A stretch of DNA of 64,000 nucleotides, from assembly GCA_012862575.1 (NCBI GenBank), contig BLSF01000057.1, positions 62,001-126,000 on the forward strand. Direction: 5' to 3'. Below the pieces are notes generated by a model. It did no database searches. It was given only the letters and a program-made list of their open reading frames with translations, and was not told the origin of the DNA. Position 1 is the stretch's first letter, and the number at the start of each line of letters is the position of its first letter. This document shows positions 57,470 to 64,000 of the stretch, piece after piece. Source of the DNA: Parietichytrium sp. I65-24A. Lineage: Eukaryota > Sar > Bigyra > Thraustochytrida > Thraustochytriidae. The position numbers and the translations under genes were made by a program.

Positions 57470-57954
57470 GCTGCTCAGGCGCACAAGCCGGCGCCCAAGA
57501 CAGGATTCCCCACCGACTTTGACCTCCGCTTCAATGAATCACCTTCCTGCGTTGTGTCCTGTGCGCTTTGCCTTCACTTGCATCGCATAAAACACACTTT
57601 CTCCGATGCACAATAGGAGCTTCTGAGCTCTGCGCTCGCGAACGAGCTTCTTAAACGCAGACTTGCAGCCAAACGCTTTCTGTCTCGATGTCTATCATGT
57701 ACAGGGTAAGCCCTTTGCCGTGTCTGATGACCGTTACGAAACCCGCTGCGGAACGCGTCGCACACACCCATTACTACCCCTTATCCTTATATAGTGTTAG
57801 TTAAAATATTTTCATTCTAGCGACGGCCAAGTTACAGAGGTCGGCGACATAGCGAAGGGCTGGGGATCTGTGCGATGAAAGTCGGCGTTGGGAGTGCGTT
57901 GGTGCGCGCGTTTCGCAGGACGTCCCCGGTTGGAAAAGGACGTTCCTAGCGGAG
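57470..57954. other. Intergenic region, divergent ankyrin / coiled-coil genes
   Basis: About 485 bp serving as a shared upstream region for two divergent genes. Nothing specific recognised. Confidence 0.5.
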
Positions 57955-59931
57955 ATGCGCGGCACGTTTTCCCACAGCGAGGGCCATGGGGTGAGCAGGA
58001 ACGGGAGCAGCCGAGCCATTTCCAACGCCCGCAACCATGTGAGCGGTAAACCGCTCGGAGCGCAGTCGCCTCTGCGAGCTTTGCAGCACGGTGAAGATGC
58101 CAGAGTGTTAGCTGATGAGCAAGCGGAGCTTGGCCAAAATAAGAGTAGCTGGGCAGGAATCTCTCAAGACAGCAGTACGGAAGAGCGGACGAATAATGCT
58201 GTTCAAAGAGGTGCTACAATGAAAGATGCAAAAGATGACGAAGCCACAAGAAACTCCAAGAGATTACATGACGATCTCCTCGCGGGACTAGAAGAGTTGC
58301 TGGACCTGCACAACCCAGACGAACTTCGCGCGCTTGCAGCAGCATTGGGGCTCAGCGGGAGCGCAGGAAAGCAAGCAAATGTCCAGGAAATTTTGTCTCT
58401 AGCAAAGTCTGGCCAAGGCGGCAAGGACAAACAGCATACTGCTGCAAATGGTGCAGAAGTAGATGTGGCCGCTGTAGAGGCGGGGTGTCGTAGAATACTC
58501 AAAGCAGTGTGGGACGGGATCGTAATAGAGTATTTAAGGCAGTGCGGCAAGAATTTGTTAAAGTGTAGGTCCAATCTGAGGGGAGCAGTACTATCCCACT
58601 GGAAGCGCAACACAGTGGCAATTGCAGCATCTTCAAAGAAGCCCGAGGATTCTATGGAATCCCTCGCAGTTTTCATGCGTGAACGCTGCGGTTGGACAAG
58701 AGCTAAGCCCACCTCCGAGAAGGATGTTGCAGTCACAAACTTCTTGACTGAGCTTCACGGCGTCGAAACAGAGCTTAAAGCGGTTGAGAGAGGGCTTCGA
58801 TTGAGCCCGGACTTTGCAACAGTGACGGCATTCCTTGCAAAGATCCATCGCGTCAGGGAAATAGAAGGCGAATTCAGAGGAAAGGTGCTCTCGACGCTTC
58901 AAGAGCTTCTAGGCGAGAGGGATCGGGTATTAGAAAGCGAGCGTGATGCCGTGGCTCGTGCGAAACGAAGTGAGGCGGCCTTAGATACCATGGCCAAGAG
59001 AGAAACCTCGGTGAACTTCTTTCGTGGTTTGGAAGATATTATGCACCGTGACCGAATGCTTGACACTATTCGAGCAAACGTTCAGTTGTGTCATCGAGAG
59101 AACGATGTGGAATCGCTTCTCCGAAACATAGACGACTTAAAGCACAAACACATGGTCCGGGAGGGCGAGTTATTAATGCACATAAAAGCGCTTGAAGAAA
59201 CTATTGCTGAGCGCAACGAGGCTGTTGCTCTGACCCAAGAAAACTTAAGCCAACGCACACACGAGGCTAAGGACTACAAGAGGCGCTTTTTGGAGACAAG
59301 TAGACTATTCGAGCTCTATAGGCACGACGCACAGGCATGGGTGGACAGTCAAGTGTCGAAATCGGCCAGCACTGAAGCTGAGCTAGAACTCACCCAAACG
59401 ATCGCTGCCGCTGCCTCAGCAAGGGTAACGGAGTTGCTGGGAGAGCTTGAAGAAGAGCGGAATCGCTCGCAGTCGATTCTAGCCGAGAAAGAACAGTGGA
59501 ACATGGCTATGGAGGACTTGCTCAGCAAGCTTTCGGACCCATCGAACCGACCAAAGTCCGGCAAGTCCACTTCAAGAACAGGCAGATCGAGCAAGCCCGG
59601 AAGCAGTGGCTCAAAGTCTCGACCCAAATCGGCGAAAAAGAGCTCTTCTCCAAAGGGTAAAGGTGGGGCGAAAAAGAAATCCAAGTCGAGCAAAAGCGTT
59701 TCATCCAAGAAGAAGGACGGTGGGAAGTCTACGTCTCGCTCTCGGTCGCCTTCACCGGCTTCTTCCACGCGAAGTGTGGGATCCTCGGTGACCGCCAAAT
59801 CAAAGTCATCCGTTGCGAGTTCGTCTTCGGGTTCCAGCGGAGGGAAGAAGAAGAAGAAGAAGAAAGTTGTCAAGGGAAGCTTGAAAAAGCTGAAAACGGT
59901 CGATCATCTCAAAGAAGACCTACTTTCATGA
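57955..59931 (+). CDS. Coiled-coil protein with Lys/Ser-rich tail, unknown
   Basis: A 658-aa protein from an ATG. Residues 1-80 are polar and likely disordered. Residues ~100-520 are mostly helical with long heptad stretches (for example LTQENLSQRTHEAKDYKRR, ELLGELEEERNRSQ), so a coiled coil is expected. From ~525 to the end the chain is almost only Ser, Lys, Pro, Gly and Arg (for example KSAKKSSSPKGKG), resembling the basic tails of chromatin or phosphorylation-rich proteins. No known catalytic domain is seen. A block of GAA/AAG codons encodes a Lys run near the end. Convergent with the RidA gene (177 bp). Confidence 0.72.
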   Translation: MRGTFSHSEGHGVSRNGSSRAISNARNHVSGKPLGAQSPLRALQHGEDARVLADEQAELGQNKSSWAGISQDSSTEERTNNAVQRGATMKDAKDDEATRNSKRLHDDLLAGLEELLDLHNPDELRALAAALGLSGSAGKQANVQEILSLAKSGQGGKDKQHTAANGAEVDVAAVEAGCRRILKAVWDGIVIEYLRQCGKNLLKCRSNLRGAVLSHWKRNTVAIAASSKKPEDSMESLAVFMRERCGWTRAKPTSEKDVAVTNFLTELHGVETELKAVERGLRLSPDFATVTAFLAKIHRVREIEGEFRGKVLSTLQELLGERDRVLESERDAVARAKRSEAALDTMAKRETSVNFFRGLEDIMHRDRMLDTIRANVQLCHRENDVESLLRNIDDLKHKHMVREGELLMHIKALEETIAERNEAVALTQENLSQRTHEAKDYKRRFLETSRLFELYRHDAQAWVDSQVSKSASTEAELELTQTIAAAASARVTELLGELEEERNRSQSILAEKEQWNMAMEDLLSKLSDPSNRPKSGKSTSRTGRSSKPGSSGSKSRPKSAKKSSSPKGKGGAKKKSKSSKSVSSKKKDGGKSTSRSRSPSPASSTRSVGSSVTAKSKSSVASSSSGSSGGKKKKKKKVVKGSLKKLKTVDHLKEDLLS

Positions 59932-60108
59932 CTCAGAAATTGCGAAACTGATAAATAATATTTTTGCTGTAAGATTTTGGCAATAAATTAACCCCACTAG
60001 AATGAACGTTGTTATTGCGCTGTTGCTACTGTTGACACACTGTTCGCAAAAAAACGTTTTCTTTGACCTTCGCCAGAATTCGTGCGTAAATGGTCTTGTT
60101 TTTTCCAA

Positions 60109-60621
60109 TTACTCCTCCGGTACAGCTGCGATGACTTTAATTTCAACTAAAATATCCTTGCGCGCCATTTTGCTTTCTACACATGCACGGACTCCCTTGA
60201 AATCAGGATGAACCCAAGCGTTCCAAACCTCATTCATCTGCGCAAAGTGCGCGTCGATGTCTTTAAGCCATATTTGCGTGCTCAAAATATTTTCCTTGCT
60301 AGTGCCAGCTCGCATCAGGAGCTCATCAACCTTCGCTAGCGTCTCCTTCGTTTGCTGCTTGATATCAGTAGAGCTAAGTGTGTCAATGTTCGCCACTTGC
60401 CCGCTCAAATACACCGTTCCTTTGTGGCGCAGGGCAGCGCAAGCCCTTGCCTCGTTGCCCCACCGCTGGATGTTCGTCGCGCGGCTGCCCACAAACTTGA
60501 CCGTTCGCCTCGGCCAGACCAAAGCCGCCACTCCAGCTGCCGCGAACGCCGTCGCCACTCCGAGGGTAAAAGGATGCAGCGCCACATCCGCCAGCGACTT
60601 GGACGGTGAACCTCGCTCCAT
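60109..60621 (-). CDS. RidA/YjgF/UK114 family protein with N-terminal hydrophobic segment
   Basis: A 170-aa protein from the first ATG (MERGSPSKSLADV). The C-terminal ~125 residues are a RidA domain: GTVYLSGQVA, QTKETLAKVDELLMRAGTSKENILSTQIWL, VRACVES with the Arg matching the catalytic RidA Arg, and VEIKVIA with the conserved Glu. RidA hydrolyses reactive enamine/imine intermediates released by PLP enzymes. Usual family length is ~130 aa and soluble; the first ~40 residues here contain a hydrophobic stretch (LGVATAFAAAGVAALVW), suggesting a membrane anchor or organelle targeting. Which organelle is unknown. Convergent with the coiled-coil gene. Confidence 0.9.
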   Translation of the reverse strand: MERGSPSKSLADVALHPFTLGVATAFAAAGVAALVWPRRTVKFVGSRATNIQRWGNEARACAALRHKGTVYLSGQVANIDTLSSTDIKQQTKETLAKVDELLMRAGTSKENILSTQIWLKDIDAHFAQMNEVWNAWVHPDFKGVRACVESKMARKDILVEIKVIAAVPEE

Positions 60622-60816
60622 CTCGCTCCTTTGCACGCTGCTTCTTGCTTTCTCTGCACAACTCTGCACAACTCTGCACCCTGATTACCTGATCACCTCG
60701 TTCTCTGCTTCCCAGTTGCCCAATGTTTGCCCAATGTTGTTGCCCAGTGGAGATAGTGGAGATGGAGATCTTGTTTTATTGTCGTGGATCGCAAAACCTG
60801 ACAGTAAACTTCAGTA

Positions 60817-60849
60817 ACTCACTGTCAGTACCAGGTACTGACAGTGAGT
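60817..60849. repeat. Perfect palindrome with 16-bp arms
   Basis: ACTCACTGTCAGTACC, one spacer base (A), then its exact reverse complement. Each arm is the same sequence as the dispersed motif found at 4079, 46664 and, with a mismatch, 53082. It lies between two divergent genes, ~195 bp upstream of RidA. Confidence 0.95.
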
Positions 60850-61191
60850 ACAGCTAACAACATGCCCATCATGATGATCATGGTGACAACAGAGCCAACA
60901 GTAAACTAGCTCACTAGCTCCGGCTTATGTTCGTACAGAAATGGATTGGTTACGTTCAAGCATACCGGTACCTAGCCGCTAGACACTACTCGGATACTTA
61001 ATGATGATACCAAGCACTTCTACCTGTCCATTCCTCGGAAGTCCTGTTCTCTTCTTATCTGTTATCCGTATTGAATAAGGCTAATTATTGATTTATGGTA
61101 TCTGGGTATAGTGCTACCAGTGCTTTAGCGAGTTTCAATGACTCTTTCAGTAGTCACCGATTAGTCCTCCTCTAACGACGATTCACTCACT

Positions 61192-61219
61192 GTTCATCAC
61201 TGTTCATCACTGTTCATCA
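61192..61219. repeat. Short tandem repeat TGTTCATCAC
   Basis: Nearly three head-to-tail copies upstream of the flavoprotein gene. Confidence 0.7.
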
Positions 61220-61636
61220 GCACCAAATAGTAAATTTGTTGACTACCTAAGAACGCGTCTAGCGTGCCAATTATCAGAATCAGAATTCAGCTTATCTGTT
61301 CTGGCTACTACAACTACTTTAGCTTTCAGCTACTATATAGACATTATAGTAAGCAGTAATTTTTTTGTAGCATGTAATACTGAGAGTTTGAGTATGTCAC
61401 GGATTGAGAGTAGCCAACAGTAAGTTTATCAAGAGTAATAACTTGGAGTGAAAAGTGTGAAAAGATGTGAAAAGGGCGGACTTGTGGGGTGCAAACTTGA
61501 AGCTTGCGTACAGACTGTGAGTGCACACGTACACGTACGCACGTAAGTACCGTTAATGATAGTGAGTACGTACGCAGGTGGTGCCTTGCAGCGAAGGAGC
61601 AGCGAGGCGAGCAGTGTGGGTGAGCTGAGAGTGAGC

Positions 61637-63205
61637 ATGGTGCGGTCCAGGCTGGAGGCAATCGTTGTCGGCGCGGGGTTGAGTGGGTTGTTGCAAGGCT
61701 TGAAGCTGCAGCGGATTGGAATATCAGATTTTGTAATCTTGGAGAAGGAGTCCAAATTGGGCGGCACTTGGCACAAAAATGACTATCCGGGCTGCTGCTG
61801 CGATGTGAGGGCGTATGCATATCTTCCGCTCCACCACTTGCCGGGCTTTGTGCCACAGAGACTATATTCGACGCAAGCTGAAATTCAAGGGTTTCTAGAG
61901 GCTCTGGCGGAGCATCACAACTTGAAGAGCCTTTGTCGCTTCAATACATCTGTTGCAAAAGCGTTTTTTGACCAGGATGTCAGCGAGTGGGTCGTCATTA
62001 CTTCTGATGGAGCCGAGTACCAAGCGAGATATCTCGTCTTTGCGTGCGGGCCGCTCTCCCGTCCTTCAAAGCAAACAATTCCAGGAGTCGAGTCCTTCGA
62101 CCAGTCGGTCTGGCACACGGCGGAATGGAATTATTCGTTTGACTATACCGACAAAGTCGTAGGTGTGGTGGGGACAGGGGCAAGCGCCATTCAAGTGATA
62201 CCTCAGATTGCGAAGACCGCAAAGAAACTTTACGTATTTCAGCGATCTCCGGCTTACTGTTTCCCGAGAAACGACAAGCCTTTAGTCGACGAGAAGGACA
62301 TCCATCGCGGCATCGAAGAAGGCTCTATGGACCATCTCCTTCGATTACGAGCAGAAGTAAACGAGTTCATGGACCGCCGCGTCTACCCTCTTCAAAACGT
62401 GGAAGAATACAACAGAGCCTCGCAGAAGATACATGAGAAATTGGTTCACAAACTTGTGAAGAGCAAAGTCACCGCCAAAGCTTTGGTGCCAACTTATCCG
62501 CAGGGATGCAAGCGGCCGCTCCTTTCTGACAATTATTTTCAAACCTTCAATCAGAGCAATGTTGTATTGATTCCTTCAGCCGTAACTCGTATCAGCGGCA
62601 ACCTCATTCAAACCGAGCGGCATGGTGTGGTGGACGACCTCGACGCACTTGTACTTGCAACTGGGTTCAGAACCGGAGTCATCGACGACATCGAGATCAG
62701 AGGGGCGGACGGAATTACACTTCTTGAAAGTTATAGCCGAAAAGGTGGAACCCATACGATGTTTGGCCTCATGAGTTCCGGCTTTCCAAACATGTTTATG
62801 CTTCTTGGCCCTCAAAGCTGGTCGCCGCACGGAAACACAAGTGAGGCAATCGACATTCAAACAGATTGGCTCGCCCACGTCATCAGCAAAATGGAGAGAA
62901 ACAGTGCCACGCAAATAGAGCCTCTGGAGGAAGCGGAATCATACTGGTCCACAATGATCAAAGAGAAATCTCGCAATGCCGTCCAATCAAAGTGCTTGTC
63001 CTGGTACACAGATGCCTCAGGGAAACCGGTCATGTGGAGCGGCCGGTGGTATGACTTTGTTGACCAGCTATTGCAAGAGACCACTATCTCTTTCTCACTG
63101 CGGAACGCAAAGAATCAGACCCTTGATGCAAGCGAAATCCTTCGGGGATTTAACGTCTCCACGCACTCGTTGCCCCTGGCGGAACGAACCCCATCTCGAC
63201 TCTAG
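61637..63205 (+). CDS. FAD-dependent monooxygenase, Baeyer-Villiger/FMO-like, possible PTS1
   Basis: I choose the ATG giving 522 aa because the Rossmann strand begins eight residues in; an earlier in-frame ATG at 61556 would add 27 residues. FAD-binding GAGLSG (about residues 14-19), GTWHKNDYPGCCCDV, then NADPH-binding GTGASA. The Baeyer-Villiger fingerprint FxGxxxHxxxW(P/D) appears as FDQSVWHTAEWN: His and Trp are kept, but the Gly is Gln and the last residue Asn. Such enzymes oxygenate ketones or heteroatoms with NADPH and O2; the substrate is unknown. The chain ends Ser-Arg-Leu, a plausible PTS1 variant, so peroxisomal location is inferred. Confidence 0.88.
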   Translation: MVRSRLEAIVVGAGLSGLLQGLKLQRIGISDFVILEKESKLGGTWHKNDYPGCCCDVRAYAYLPLHHLPGFVPQRLYSTQAEIQGFLEALAEHHNLKSLCRFNTSVAKAFFDQDVSEWVVITSDGAEYQARYLVFACGPLSRPSKQTIPGVESFDQSVWHTAEWNYSFDYTDKVVGVVGTGASAIQVIPQIAKTAKKLYVFQRSPAYCFPRNDKPLVDEKDIHRGIEEGSMDHLLRLRAEVNEFMDRRVYPLQNVEEYNRASQKIHEKLVHKLVKSKVTAKALVPTYPQGCKRPLLSDNYFQTFNQSNVVLIPSAVTRISGNLIQTERHGVVDDLDALVLATGFRTGVIDDIEIRGADGITLLESYSRKGGTHTMFGLMSSGFPNMFMLLGPQSWSPHGNTSEAIDIQTDWLAHVISKMERNSATQIEPLEEAESYWSTMIKEKSRNAVQSKCLSWYTDASGKPVMWSGRWYDFVDQLLQETTISFSLRNAKNQTLDASEILRGFNVSTHSLPLAERTPSRL

Positions 63206-64000
63206 GAGTGCACACTCTTACACGAGCTTGAACAGGATCTGTGTTGACATGTGAATCATTTTTATCAATCAATCAAAAAATATCCGTTTCCAATGTCGAC
63301 TACTAGTAAAGTACTTCAGTTTGTGCTACGTGTACTAATTATTAGCTGGACTAGGCTAGACATAGCTACGAGAGTTGACAGAGTCTGTACTGTGCAATAG
63401 TCCCGCAACGTAAAAATGGACAGTGGTGGTTTTTTAGATTAGTTGGAATGGCGGAGCTCCAGAAGAGATGAAGCTTTGAGACACGTGGATTCCTGCGCAC
63501 AAATACAAAATGCGGAGAAGATCGCGACTTCTACGCTTCCTCGGGGTTGTCGCACGTGCGGAGTTTGATATGCCGGCCGACAAGTAACACTGCCTTCGAA
63601 TGGTTTGGAGCCACCTTTCAACGAATTATGTGGCCGAGCAACTTAAGCTCTGCCACCCGTCATGGATGCTAAACTAGCTGTAGGCATTTGGCGAGCAGAA
63701 CAGCTTTCATTCCGAGCTCGGAGTTGCTTTTAAATGTTTATTTATGTCAGTATACCCTGAGATGGCAGATGAATGAATGAATGAATGAATGAATGAGACA
63801 TCCAAGTGCCGGCCGTCTTTCTCCAGACTTTAGCCACCAGAGATCACCAGAGCTCGGCAGCTCGGGCGACTTTCTGACCGTGAACGACCGACTAGTATTC
63901 GCTGTTGATTTCAACACGACAAGCTTTGCGTTGAACAAGCAACTCTCAGAGCTTCCTCTCACTTTCGGACACCTGCGACTAGCGATCATGTTTTTATCGC
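63206..64000. other. Intergenic region to window end
   Basis: About 795 bp with no credible gene. A (GAAT)n microsatellite lies at 63770-63796. An open frame on the minus strand at 63747-63989 reads through the microsatellite and is not accepted. Confidence 0.5.
63770..63796. repeat. (GAAT)n microsatellite
   Basis: About six tandem GAAT units. Confidence 0.85.

Larger units (their letters stand above)
60622..61636. other. Intergenic region, divergent RidA / flavoprotein genes
   Basis: About 1 kb. It contains the perfect 33-bp palindrome at 60817-60849 and three copies of TGTTCATCAC at about 61192-61219. Elements AGTGAGTAC and GTACGTACG occur close to the flavoprotein start. Confidence 0.6.

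Noticed and set aside
61543-61578. A short intron just upstream of the flavoprotein (GTAAGT to CAG)
   Set aside because: It would be only ~36 bp, far below the 77-102 bp of the introns established here, and no upstream exon with coding sense was seen.
63747-63989. 80-codon minus-strand frame at the right edge
   Set aside because: It reads through a tetranucleotide microsatellite and has no motif.
1-64000. Bacterial origin, operons or CRISPR
   Set aside because: Spliceosomal introns, ER and AP-1 genes and RPB6 are decisive for a nuclear genome; no regularly spaced direct repeats with spacers were found.

Overview
This window is nuclear DNA of an intron-poor, compact eukaryotic genome. The gene set includes AP-1 mu, RPB6, an ER GRP170/HYOU1 chaperone ending in KDEL, two ubiquitin-specific proteases, an ERK-type MAP kinase, IPK1, an inward-rectifier K+ channel and a GT90 glycosyltransferase. 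Most genes are single open frames. I could place four short spliceosomal introns (77-102 bp, GT-AG) in three genes. The mix of a plant/bacterial-type KDO-8-P synthase, opisthokont-like Kir and KCNH-type channels, very few introns and fairly GC-rich coding DNA would suit a unicellular red alga of the Porphyridium type. That placement is inference from gene content, not something the sequence states.

Layout, left to right: 3' part of a FUN14 protein (+); polytopic class-3 lipase (-); USP36-like deubiquitinase (+); WW protein (-); enoyl-CoA hydratase/isomerase with a peroxisomal SKL end (+), present twice because about 1.9 kb is repeated across a single N at 12865 (probably an assembly join); KDO-8-P synthase (+); IPK1 (+); Kir channel with an altered selectivity filter (-); USP16-like deubiquitinase (+); AP-1 mu in three exons (-); a 92-aa orphan (+); HYOU1 (-); RPB6 (+); GT90 (-); PPIL2-like cyclophilin (+); membrane-anchored tubulin-tyrosine-ligase-like protein (+); MAPK in two exons (-); coiled-coil/GAF protein (+); a two-in-one KCNH/CNG-like K+ channel (+); SDR in two exons (+); LRR protein (+); ankyrin protein (-); coiled-coil protein with a Lys/Ser tail (+); membrane-anchored RidA (-); Baeyer-Villiger/FMO-like flavoprotein ending in SRL (+).

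Genes largely alternate in strand, giving convergent 3' ends as close as 13 bp and shared divergent upstream regions of 0.5-1.3 kb. There are no operons, and I see no mobile-element coding region, CRISPR array or recognisable tRNA/rRNA. The genes do not form one pathway, although two themes recur: ion channels (Kir and the double KCNH) and probable peroxisomal enzymes (SKL and SRL C-termini).

The most unusual items are the 1498-aa channel with two complete six-TM/pore/CNBD modules in one polypeptide, the Kir pore reading T-I-G-Y-T instead of T-I-G-Y-G, the TTL ligase behind an N-terminal membrane anchor, and a short palindromic element (ACTCACTGTCAGTACC and relatives) repeated only between genes.
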